Below are positions 1-5,135 of a stretch of 5,135 bases of DNA, one piece after another. Both the position numbers and the translations under genes were made by a program. Every line of letters begins with the position of its first letter. The first letter of the stretch is position 1. The stretch covers positions 1-5,135 of the forward strand of contig JBFMFD010000166.1 in NCBI GenBank assembly GCA_040752255.1, in the 5' to 3' direction. Source of the stretch: J051 sp040752255 (GTDB lineage Bacteria; Armatimonadota; Fimbriimonadia; Fimbriimonadales; ATM1). Below the pieces are notes generated by a model. That model ran no database searches. It saw only the letters and a list, made by a program, of their open reading frames with translations, and was not told where the DNA came from.

Positions 1-65
1 CCCTGGCGTTCATAGGCGCTCGCTTGGTTCGGTGAAGTCTACCGCCGGGTTGGAGGGCGGGTTGC
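1..65. other. 3' flank of the baeRF gene with a weak hairpin
   Basis: Short non-coding flank after the stop codon of the minus-strand gene. It holds a GC-rich 5-base-pair inverted repeat (CCGCC at 42-46, GGCGG at 56-60, 9-base loop) lying 5 bases past the stop in the direction of transcription. No T-run follows the hairpin, so it is at best a weak intrinsic terminator. On the minus strand TAGACT (41-36) resembles a -10 box and could serve a gene beyond the window edge. No convincing coding sequence is visible. Confidence 0.25.
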
Positions 66-1178
66 CTAATAGAGGCTCGCCGCCACGAGCGTCGAGGGCA
101 TCCGCTCCTCGGGAAGGGTGTAGACGGTTGCGCCGTTCGCCGCGGCGAGGACGGCTGCCCGGTCAAGGAGGTCTTCCGCTCCTGGCTGCCACTCCCTCAT
201 GGTTTCTGCGGAGAGGGTCTCCTCATTCCACCGTCCCCAGACGTGGCGGTCGAGGGCGACCAGAAGGGTGCGTACCCTTCCTTGCGCCGCCTGCTTGAGC
301 ACCGCTTCCGGGTGGTCCACCGCCTTATCGGACCCTCGGAGCTGCTTGAACTGCTCGACGGCCTCGCTTTGGGCGGAGTCCAGCTTCTGCCGTTGGTGCT
401 TCCACACCTGGAGAAAGAGGTCGTGCGGCTGCGTGTGCTCGGTGCTTCCGTGGATGGGCTCCGGCTCAAGGTAGGCGTACCGGTTCACCTTGGCGTACAG
501 AGCGACGCTCTCTTGCGGGCCGACCAAGAGAAGCGGCGCGCGGCTGGTGTTCAGATGCTTGGTGACGGCGTCCTCGATTTGCTGGAAGAACTTGACCTGC
601 CTTTCGTCGAGCACGTCTTTGCCCGCTCCCTGGCCGTGGAAGATGGCTCCAGCCCCTCGGTTGGAAACGCTGTGCTGCTGCAGGTCGTCCCAGCGCCCCT
701 CCCGCTTATTGAACTCCTTCAGGCTTTGCTCTGCCCCCGAGAGCGTGACCTCGGTCAGCCCTTCAACGGTGCATTCGAAGAGGCGAACGTCCTGGCTCAG
801 CGCCAGAACGTAAAAGCGATGAGGCAGCGCCGCCAGCCCGAGCAGCGGCTTGACGTGAAAGCGCTCCCCGACGACGAGGCCGGTGGTGAGCGGAAACGGC
901 GCCTTCAACGTCTTGAGGAACGAGGGAGCGCAGAACAGGGCAAGCGAGTCGGAGAGGTGAGTCCAGAACTCCTCGTCCTTCAGCAGCGCGCGGGCGGGCT
1001 CTAGGAAGGAGGCGTCGCCGTCGAGGAGCGCCTCGGCGTCGCGGAGCATGTTCTTGTATCGGATGCGGTCCTCGCCGGCTTGCACGCTGGCGCGGTGCGT
1101 GTTCAGGTAGATGGAGAGGCAGGGCACTCCATCGAAGGCGAGGAGTTCGCTTGCGGCTTGCTGCAGTGGGCCGGGCAT
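66..1178 (-). CDS. Release-factor-like protein, bacterial archaeo-eukaryotic release factor (baeRF) family
   Basis: A 370-residue soluble protein with no signal peptide or membrane segment. The order of motifs fits the baeRF families, relatives of aRF1/eRF1 and Pelota thought to act on ribosomes in stalled-translation rescue or quality control; the exact role is unproven. Visible are YLNTHR at residues 24-29, an R-x-KN-x-L-x-x-AE pattern at 40-50, FHVKPLL at 107-113 and FYVLALS at 122-128. A loop HGQGAGKD at 181-188 is followed by a helix, and PLLLVGP at 215-221 begins a later Rossmann-like domain. The C-terminus has AAANGATVYTLPEERMP, like the last strand of such domains. The HGQGAG loop lines up with HGRGGQ of eRF1, but the catalytic Gln is Gly here, so peptide release by the usual mechanism is unlikely. 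Family 3 or 7 are my best guesses for the subfamily. The ATG at 1178 is preferred because TATGAT lies 8 bases upstream and no Shine-Dalgarno is seen. It is transcribed divergently from the transporter gene, and nothing nearby explains its role. Confidence 0.8.
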   Translation of the reverse strand: MPGPLQQAASELLAFDGVPCLSIYLNTHRASVQAGEDRIRYKNMLRDAEALLDGDASFLEPARALLKDEEFWTHLSDSLALFCAPSFLKTLKAPFPLTTGLVVGERFHVKPLLGLAALPHRFYVLALSQDVRLFECTVEGLTEVTLSGAEQSLKEFNKREGRWDDLQQHSVSNRGAGAIFHGQGAGKDVLDERQVKFFQQIEDAVTKHLNTSRAPLLLVGPQESVALYAKVNRYAYLEPEPIHGSTEHTQPHDLFLQVWKHQRQKLDSAQSEAVEQFKQLRGSDKAVDHPEAVLKQAAQGRVRTLLVALDRHVWGRWNEETLSAETMREWQPGAEDLLDRAAVLAAANGATVYTLPEERMPSTLVAASLY

Positions 1179-1186
1179 GGAGCCTA

Positions 1187-1192
1187 ATCATA
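1187..1192 (-). promoter_or_regulatory. -10 box of the baeRF gene
   Basis: TATGAT, read on the minus strand, ends 8 bases before the ATG at 1178, so the predicted transcription start falls within a base or two of the start codon. No good -35 hexamer and no Shine-Dalgarno are visible. This predicts a leaderless or nearly leaderless mRNA. Confidence 0.5.
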
Positions 1193-1206
1193 CCGTCGCG
1201 CGGCGG
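1193..1206. repeat. Near-palindrome between divergent promoters
   Basis: A 14-base imperfect palindrome (CCGTCGCGCGGCGG) in which 6 of 7 pairs match; the exception is T1196/G1203. It abuts the minus-strand -10 box and lies 7 bases upstream of the plus-strand -10 box. It is therefore placed to let one regulator act on both divergent genes. In GC-rich DNA such symmetry can arise by chance, so an operator role is only a suggestion. Confidence 0.3.
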
Positions 1207-1213
1207 TTCCTTG

Positions 1214-1219
1214 CATAAT
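1214..1219 (+). promoter_or_regulatory. -10 box of the transporter fusion gene
   Basis: CATAAT ends 5 bases before the GTG at 1225, placing the expected transcription start on the first codon or the next base. No Shine-Dalgarno is present. The distance supports GTG 1225, although the adjacent GTG 1228 is also possible and would change the protein by one residue. Confidence 0.5.
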
Positions 1220-1227
1220 CACCGGTG
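1220..1227. repeat. Perfect 8-base palindrome over the transporter start codon
   Basis: CACCGGTG is its own reverse complement and covers the gap between the -10 box and the GTG start, including the predicted transcription start. Symmetry hardly extends beyond the 8 bases. A central CG in a short palindrome resembles operators of LacI-type sugar regulators, but this may well be chance. Confidence 0.2.
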
Positions 1228-3669
1228 GTGCGCGGCTTCGGTCTCCTCTGTTGGCTTGCGGCGTGCGCGTGCGCGTGCTTCGCGCTTGCGGGCGCCCAAG
1301 AGGTGACGACGATCCGCATGATCGCGCACGACAGTTGGGGCATCCCTCCGAAGGACGCGGTTGACCCTGCGAGCATCACCCGCCGCGCGGTGTTCGAGGA
1401 GTTCCACCGCCAGAATCCGGACATTCGCGTGGCGAATGCGGCGGGGCTGCAGGTTGCGGGCAACCAGCCCGACGCGCCGTTCCTGATGAGCATGGCGGGA
1501 GACACGGCGCCGGATGTTTTCTACGTGAACTTCCGGCAGATGACGAACTACATTGACCAGGGGTTCTGCCGTCCGCTCGACGACCTCATCGCACGCAATC
1601 CCGAGATTCTGGACCGCATCAAGCCGAAGGTGTTGGAGGTGTTGCGCAGCCTGGACGGGCGCATCTACTCGATTCCGTACATCCAGTACGGGATGGCGCT
1701 GTATTATCGCATTGATTTCTTCCGCCAGGCAGGGCTTGATCCCTCGCGCCCGCCGAGGACATGGGACGAGTTCTATCGGTACGCGCAGCTGCTGACCGAG
1801 CCGTCGGCCGGCCGCTACGGCTTCCTCTTCAACAACGGCATGGAGGGGAAGGGGTGGCACTGGACGAACCTTCTGCGCCAGGCGGGCGGAGAGCCTGTGA
1901 CGCGCCTCGAGACGGGGGAGTGGGTTGCCAGTTTCAACACCGAGGCGGGGGCGCTGGCGCTCAACTTCTTCCGGAAACTGTGCCTGGCGAAGTGGGAGCG
2001 CGACGGCAAGACGGTCGGGCCCGCCGCCGGGCTATCAACGCAGTGGCGCCAGGACATCGACAACGGAAAGGCGGCGATGTGGTTCGACTACACGAACGAC
2101 GTTCTGCTTCACAGCACTCGAACCAATCCTGCACTCATCGGCGTGGCGGCGATGCCCGCCGGCCCCGGCGGCAGGGCGAACGAGATCAACGCGGGGATGT
2201 GGGCGATCAACGCCGACGTCAAGGACCCGAAGAAACTCGAAGCGTGCTGGCGCTTCATTCTGTACTTTGCGGGAGAGGACGCCGAGCGCATCGCCGTGCA
2301 GCACTACGTTGAGTTCGGGTTGGGCAACCTGGTGCAACCCGACCTATTGGAGAAGTACGGCTACACCGAGTTGGCGCGGCGGGTTGACCCTTTGCTCGTG
2401 CAGGCGAGCCGTGAGCAGTTCGAGAACGGAAAGCCCGAGCCGTATGGGCGCAACTGCCAGTTGCTGTACGTGATGCTCGATCAGCCGCTTCAGGAGGCGC
2501 TCCTGAATCCCGAGCGACCTGCGATGGAGATCCTGAACCGCGCGGCCGCCGAGACGAATACGAAGATGCTGGGTTACGTGCCCGAGGAGGTGATGGCGAA
2601 GCGGCGCGGCTTCGCGTTCGGCATCATGGTGATGCTGCTGATCGCCACCGTTTGGGTAACCATTAGGGCGATAAAGCGCTTTCGAGCCATGCCCGCAGGG
2701 GATTGGGGGCTGGAAGCGGGGGCGAACCGTCGGCGCGTGGTTGCGTTCATGAGCATCTTCCTTGCGCCGGCGGTGCTCACCCTGCTGGTTTGGGCGTACT
2801 ATCCGCTGTTTCGTGGGCTTGTCATCGCGTTCCAGGACTATCGCATCATGACCCCGCCCGAGTGGGTGGGGCTGGATAACTTCATTGATGTGTTCACATC
2901 GCAGACGTTCTACAAGGGAGTGTGGAACAGTTTCCTTTACGTTGGGCTGACGCTTGGGCTGGGGTTCTTTCTGCCGTTCCTGTTGGCGCTTGCGCTCGAT
3001 GAGATTCCGCGCTTCAAGGTGTTCTTTCGCACGATCTTCTATCTTCCGGCGATGACGAGCGGCATCGTCATCGCTTTCCTCTGGAGGCAGTTTTACGACA
3101 AATCGGAGCACGGGCTGCTGAACCAGTTGCTCGCGCCGGTGTTCGGTGGGTTGAATTCAGGGATTGACTTTGTGAACGGCGTGTTCGGAGCCTCGGTCGG
3201 GCACTTCGCGCTCACGCACGACTGGCTCGGGGATCCGTCGCTTGCGATGCTGGCGGTGGTGATCCCGGGCATCTGGGCGGGCGCGGGCCCAGGGAGCATC
3301 CTTTACTTAGCGGCGCTGAAGAACGTGTCGGAGGAGAGGTATGAGGCAGCGGACCTCGATGGCGCAACGTGGTGGCAGAAGATCGTTCACATCACCTACC
3401 CGGCGTTGCGGCCGTTGATCCTGATCAATCTGTTGGGCGCGTTTATCGGGGGATTCAAGGCGATGGAGCAGATCTTCATCATGACCGCGGGCGGCCCGCT
3501 CTATGCCACGCACACGCTCGGCTTAGAGATTTGGCAGAACGCGTTCATGTTCCTGAAGTTCGGCTATGCGACGGCAGCGGCGTGGGTGATGGGCGCGATG
3601 CTGATTGGGTTTACCGTGCTTCAGATTCGCTCCCTGCTGCAGTACCGCTTTACGACGGCGAAGGGGTAG
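1225..3669 (+). CDS. ABC sugar transporter: extracellular binding protein fused to inner-membrane permease
   Basis: An 814-residue uptake protein joining two subunits normally made separately. Residues 1-24 are a signal peptide (cleavage site AGA|Q; LAAC at 11-14 also reads as a lipobox). Residues about 28-455 are a family 1 extracellular solute-binding domain of the sugar type, with segments such as GWxIN-like GMWAIN at 324-329 and a helical C-terminal end. A membrane helix at about 463-481 returns the chain to the cytoplasm, followed by a basic linker (482-504). Six permease helices follow near 506-527, 567-590, 601-620, 674-697, 730-748 and 780-800. The EAA signature (EAADLDGA, 707-714) lies in the cytoplasmic loop between helices 4 and 5, where the ATPase docks. 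The permease is MalF/UgpA-like, so the substrate is probably a sugar or oligosaccharide; the exact one is unknown. The frame is open throughout, so the fusion looks real. A MalG-type second permease and an ATPase are needed but are not adjacent, so they must be encoded elsewhere. Confidence 0.92.
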   Translation: MVRGFGLLCWLAACACACFALAGAQEVTTIRMIAHDSWGIPPKDAVDPASITRRAVFEEFHRQNPDIRVANAAGLQVAGNQPDAPFLMSMAGDTAPDVFYVNFRQMTNYIDQGFCRPLDDLIARNPEILDRIKPKVLEVLRSLDGRIYSIPYIQYGMALYYRIDFFRQAGLDPSRPPRTWDEFYRYAQLLTEPSAGRYGFLFNNGMEGKGWHWTNLLRQAGGEPVTRLETGEWVASFNTEAGALALNFFRKLCLAKWERDGKTVGPAAGLSTQWRQDIDNGKAAMWFDYTNDVLLHSTRTNPALIGVAAMPAGPGGRANEINAGMWAINADVKDPKKLEACWRFILYFAGEDAERIAVQHYVEFGLGNLVQPDLLEKYGYTELARRVDPLLVQASREQFENGKPEPYGRNCQLLYVMLDQPLQEALLNPERPAMEILNRAAAETNTKMLGYVPEEVMAKRRGFAFGIMVMLLIATVWVTIRAIKRFRAMPAGDWGLEAGANRRRVVAFMSIFLAPAVLTLLVWAYYPLFRGLVIAFQDYRIMTPPEWVGLDNFIDVFTSQTFYKGVWNSFLYVGLTLGLGFFLPFLLALALDEIPRFKVFFRTIFYLPAMTSGIVIAFLWRQFYDKSEHGLLNQLLAPVFGGLNSGIDFVNGVFGASVGHFALTHDWLGDPSLAMLAVVIPGIWAGAGPGSILYLAALKNVSEERYEAADLDGATWWQKIVHITYPALRPLILINLLGAFIGGFKAMEQIFIMTAGGPLYATHTLGLEIWQNAFMFLKFGYATAAAWVMGAMLIGFTVLQIRSLLQYRFTTAKG
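1261..1278 (+). repeat. Three tandem GCGTGC hexamers in the signal peptide
   Basis: Three exact copies of GCGTGC encode Ala-Cys-Ala-Cys-Ala-Cys (residues 13-18) in the hydrophobic core of the signal peptide of the transporter fusion. Gain or loss of a unit would keep the frame and change the core length by two residues. The tract also supplies the Cys of the LAAC lipobox-like motif. Confidence 0.7.
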
Positions 3670-3683
3670 GCGGGCGGCTCCGG

Positions 3684-3689
3684 TAAACT
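3684..3689 (+). promoter_or_regulatory. -10 box of the ChaN-like gene
   Basis: TAAACT in the 26-base gap after the transporter stop codon ends exactly 6 bases before the ATG at 3696, so A3696 is the expected transcription start. No -35 hexamer at normal spacing and no Shine-Dalgarno are visible. It suggests a leaderless transcript independent of read-through from the transporter gene. Confidence 0.5.
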
Positions 3690-3695
3690 GCCCTC

Positions 3696-4562
3696 ATGCT
3701 TCCCGCGCTGCTGTTGCAAGCCGCCACGCTTGACGTCTACCAACTACCTCTTTTCTCTGAGCGAACCGTTTTTGCCCGCATGAACGCGTTGGTTGACACG
3801 CGAACGGGCGAGCGTGTGACCCTCGAGCAGTTTGCTGAACGCTGCCGGGGAGAGCGGTTCGTGTATGTCGGCGAGAACCACGACAGCGCGGACGCGCATC
3901 GTTGGCAGGCGCTGCTCATCGGAGCGTTGGATCGCGCGGGCAGAAACGTCATTGTGGGGTTGGAGATGTACCAGCGCCCGATGCAGGTTCACCTGGACAA
4001 GTGGACGCTCGGCAAGTACGAAGAGGCAGAGTTTCTCGAGCGATCCGATTGGGCGGGCCAGTGGGGGTTCGACTTTGCGCTCTATCGCCCGATCTTCACG
4101 TATTGTCGCGAGCGAAAGTTGCGCATGGTGGCGCTGAACGTGCCGCGCGATTGGGTGAGAACGGCGAGCAGGCAAGGCTACGACGCGTTGCCGGGCGACG
4201 CCGGCTTGCCGCCTCAGTTGTTTTTAGGCAACTCGAATCACCGGCGTGTGTTTGACGCGATGATGGAGGGCCACCCGCCGGGCGCGGCGCTCGAAGGCAT
4301 GTACCGCGGGCAGGTTCTTTGGGACGAGGGGATGGCGGACTCGGCGCTGCGGTACCTCGAGCGCACCGTGGTTACGCCGAATACGGCTTTCGTGGTGCTT
4401 GCGGGGAACGGGCACGTGCTGTACCGACAGGGCATCAACTATCGTGTCGAGCGGCGCACGGGGGAGCGAGGGGTTACCGTGGTGACGGTTGCCGTCGAGG
4501 GCGGCGAGCTCACCCGGCGCGTGAGCGCCGATGTTGGGGACTACGTCATCGGGATTCGATAG
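3696..4562 (+). CDS. ChaN-like protein (haem-binding, DUF399; TIKI/TraB/EreA superfamily)
   Basis: A 288-residue protein whose whole length matches the ChaN-like family. Conserved features are VYVGENHD at 56-63 with a second His at 68, GLEMYQRPMQ at 88-97 with Glu90, WGFDFALYRPIF at 123-134, MVALNVPR at 144-151, MADSALRYL at 213-221 and the closing VLAGNGHVLYRQGI at 234-247 with His240. The superfamily shares such Glu and GxxH motifs; Campylobacter ChaN binds haem and is an outer-membrane lipoprotein, while TIKI members are metalloproteases. Which activity applies here cannot be told from sequence. The N-terminus (MLPALLLQAATLD) is only a short hydrophobic stretch with no lipobox Cys and no basic residues, so export is doubtful. 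The ATG at 3696 is chosen over Met29 because of the -10 hexamer 6 bases before it and because coding similarity begins soon after. It follows the transporter gene by 26 bases, but no functional link is evident. Confidence 0.85.
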   Translation: MLPALLLQAATLDVYQLPLFSERTVFARMNALVDTRTGERVTLEQFAERCRGERFVYVGENHDSADAHRWQALLIGALDRAGRNVIVGLEMYQRPMQVHLDKWTLGKYEEAEFLERSDWAGQWGFDFALYRPIFTYCRERKLRMVALNVPRDWVRTASRQGYDALPGDAGLPPQLFLGNSNHRRVFDAMMEGHPPGAALEGMYRGQVLWDEGMADSALRYLERTVVTPNTAFVVLAGNGHVLYRQGINYRVERRTGERGVTVVTVAVEGGELTRRVSADVGDYVIGIR

Positions 4563-4578
4563 GGTGTGATCCCCGCCT

Positions 4579-4598
4579 TGCGTGCCAAAATGCACGCA
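4579..4598. promoter_or_regulatory. Inverted repeat bracketing the -10 box of the RecQ-like gene
   Basis: A perfect 7-base inverted repeat (TGCGTGC at 4579-4585, GCACGCA at 4592-4598) whose 6-base spacer is exactly the -10-like hexamer CAAAAT (4586-4591). TG at 4583-4584 gives an extended -10 (TGn) arrangement. The right arm ends on A4598, the first base of the ATG and the predicted transcription start. A dimeric repressor bound here would block the promoter, so an operator is a reasonable inference. It might alternatively be a hairpin in read-through transcripts from upstream. Confidence 0.5.
4586..4591 (+). promoter_or_regulatory. -10 box of the RecQ-like gene
   Basis: CAAAAT ends 6 bases before the ATG at 4598, the same spacing as at the ChaN-like gene. 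No Shine-Dalgarno lies in the 35-base gap, and no clear -35 hexamer is seen, though TG at 4583-4584 forms an extended -10. The expected transcript begins on the A of the ATG. Confidence 0.5.
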
Positions 4599-5135
4599 TG
4601 ACTGACTCCCCAGTCAGGTCTCGAGCACTGGAGATCCTTCGTAAGGGCGTGGGGGAGGACGCTCGGTTCCTGGATGGCCAGTGGGAGGCGATCGAAGGTC
4701 TCCTCTCCGCCGGGCGCCGACTCTTCCTTGTTCAGCGGACGGGCTGGGGCAAGAGCGTTGTTTACTTTGTCGCCACGCGGCTGTTGCGCGACGCCCATTC
4801 GGGTCCTACACTGATAGTCAGCCCGCTTCTGTCTTTGATGCGAAACCAGATCGAGAGCGCACGGAGGTTCGGTGTGACGGCAGCGAGCATCAACAGCACG
4901 AACCCTGACGAGTGGCCGGCATTGGTTCGTGCCGCAAAAGAGGGTGAGGTAGACGCCCTTCTGATCTCGCCTGAGCGCTTGGGGAGTCCATCGTTCCGGG
5001 ATGACCTCTTACCGTTTCTGGAAAAGAACTGTGGCTTCCTTGTGATTGACGAGGCACATTGCATCAGCGACTGGGGGCACGACTTCAGGCCCGACTACAG
5101 GCGAATCATTCACACAATCTCGCGCCTCAACCCCC
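4598..5135 (+). CDS. RecQ-family ATP-dependent DNA helicase, N-terminal part (cut by window end)
   Basis: The open frame gives 179 residues before the window ends, so only the first RecA-like domain is seen. Motifs occur in RecQ order: FLDGQ at 24-28 (motif 0/Q motif), Walker A QRTGWGKS at 46-53, SPLLSLMRNQ at 75-84 (motif Ia), ISPERL at 123-128 (motif Ib) and DEAH at 151-154 (Walker B). The DEAH runs into HCISDWGHDFRPDY (154-167), the aromatic-rich loop that couples ATP hydrolysis to DNA binding in RecQ enzymes. Known RecQ proteins unwind DNA 3' to 5' in recombination and repair. Two details differ from E. coli RecQ: TGWGKS replaces TGGGKS, and the following residues are VVYF rather than LCYQ. 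I recall similar QRTGWGKS helicases, longer than typical RecQ, mostly from actinobacteria, but cannot verify this. It is therefore a RecQ-like subfamily, not certainly the RecQ orthologue. The ATG at 4598 is short-spaced to a -10 box; no Shine-Dalgarno exists. Confidence 0.9.
   Translation, partial: MTDSPVRSRALEILRKGVGEDARFLDGQWEAIEGLLSAGRRLFLVQRTGWGKSVVYFVATRLLRDAHSGPTLIVSPLLSLMRNQIESARRFGVTAASINSTNPDEWPALVRAAKEGEVDALLISPERLGSPSFRDDLLPFLEKNCGFLVIDEAHCISDWGHDFRPDYRRIIHTISRLNP
4600..4620 (+). repeat. Hairpin at the start of the RecQ-like coding sequence
   Basis: A perfect inverted repeat, CTGACT (4602-4607) and AGTCAG (4612-4617), flanks a CCCC loop. Allowing one bulged G at 4617, pairing extends to GAC (4600-4602) with GTC (4618-4620), giving an 8-base-pair stem. 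In a leaderless mRNA starting at A4598 this stem would begin at the third base of the start codon. It could therefore influence initiation, or serve as a second protein-binding site next to the repeat at 4579-4598. No T-run follows, so it is not an intrinsic terminator. Confidence 0.5.

Noticed and set aside
42..60. Intrinsic terminator for the baeRF gene
   Set aside because: The stem is only 5 base pairs with a 9-base loop, and no T-run follows it on the minus strand; listed only as a weak hairpin within the flank.
32..298. 88-codon plus-strand open frame at the left edge
   Set aside because: Low-complexity Arg/Pro/Gly translation, mostly antisense to the baeRF C-terminus, with no start signal.
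243..1004. 253-codon plus-strand open frame opposite the baeRF gene
   Set aside because: It is a shadow in GC-rich DNA: no recognisable motifs, no promoter or ribosome site, and fully antisense to a gene with clear family motifs.
2689..2691. Internal ATG (Met489) as a separate start for the permease
   Set aside because: There is no -10 hexamer at the spacing used by the other genes and no Shine-Dalgarno. The reading frame is continuous and the preceding membrane helix makes the topology work as one chain.
2344..3111. 255-codon minus-strand open frame opposite the transporter fusion
   Set aside because: Its translation is rich in Arg, His and Gln with no domain pattern, typical of the complement of a membrane-protein gene. 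The plus strand is unambiguously coding here.
3670..3695. Terminator between the transporter and ChaN-like genes
   Set aside because: The gap has no stable inverted repeat (only GGGC/GCCC, four pairs) and no T-run, so read-through cannot be excluded.
1..5135. CRISPR array, tRNA, rRNA, insertion sequence or attachment site
   Set aside because: No spaced direct repeats, cloverleaf-like pattern, transposase motif or terminal inverted repeats were seen on either strand; nearly the whole window is accounted for by four genes.

Overview
The window is GC-rich (roughly 60% or more by eye), densely coded bacterial chromosome. It holds three complete genes and the start of a fourth, with intergenic gaps of only 26 to 46 bases. 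No phage, insertion sequence, CRISPR array or RNA gene is visible. The organism cannot be named from the sequence. The GC content, the genes that start without a Shine-Dalgarno site a few bases after a -10-like hexamer, and the solitary sugar-transporter fusion would fit a non-model phylum such as Armatimonadota, Deinococcota or Chloroflexota. That is a guess; Armatimonadota is my first choice, at low confidence.

Layout: positions 66-1178 (minus strand) encode a 370-residue protein of the bacterial archaeo-eukaryotic release factor (baeRF) type. A 46-base divergent promoter region separates it from the plus-strand genes. Positions 1225-3669 (plus) encode an 814-residue fusion of an extracellular sugar-binding protein with an inner-membrane ABC permease. 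Positions 3696-4562 (plus) encode a ChaN-like protein of the haem-binding/TIKI-TraB-EreA superfamily. From 4598 to the window end (plus) is the N-terminal 179 residues of a RecQ-family helicase with an unusual Walker A motif.

The genes do not form an obvious pathway. Only the transporter has a clear physiological role, sugar or oligosaccharide uptake, and it lacks its ATPase and second permease here. The three plus-strand genes are close enough to be co-transcribed, but each has its own -10-like hexamer 5-6 bases before the start codon, so each may be separately transcribed as a leaderless mRNA.

The points most worth a second look are: the leaderless-start architecture shared by all four genes; two consecutive inverted repeats at the start of the RecQ-like gene, one of which brackets the -10 hexamer exactly; the binding-protein/permease fusion; the release-factor-like protein whose GGQ-equivalent loop has lost its glutamine; and the divergent Walker A of the helicase. 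I did not find a clear new multi-gene system.
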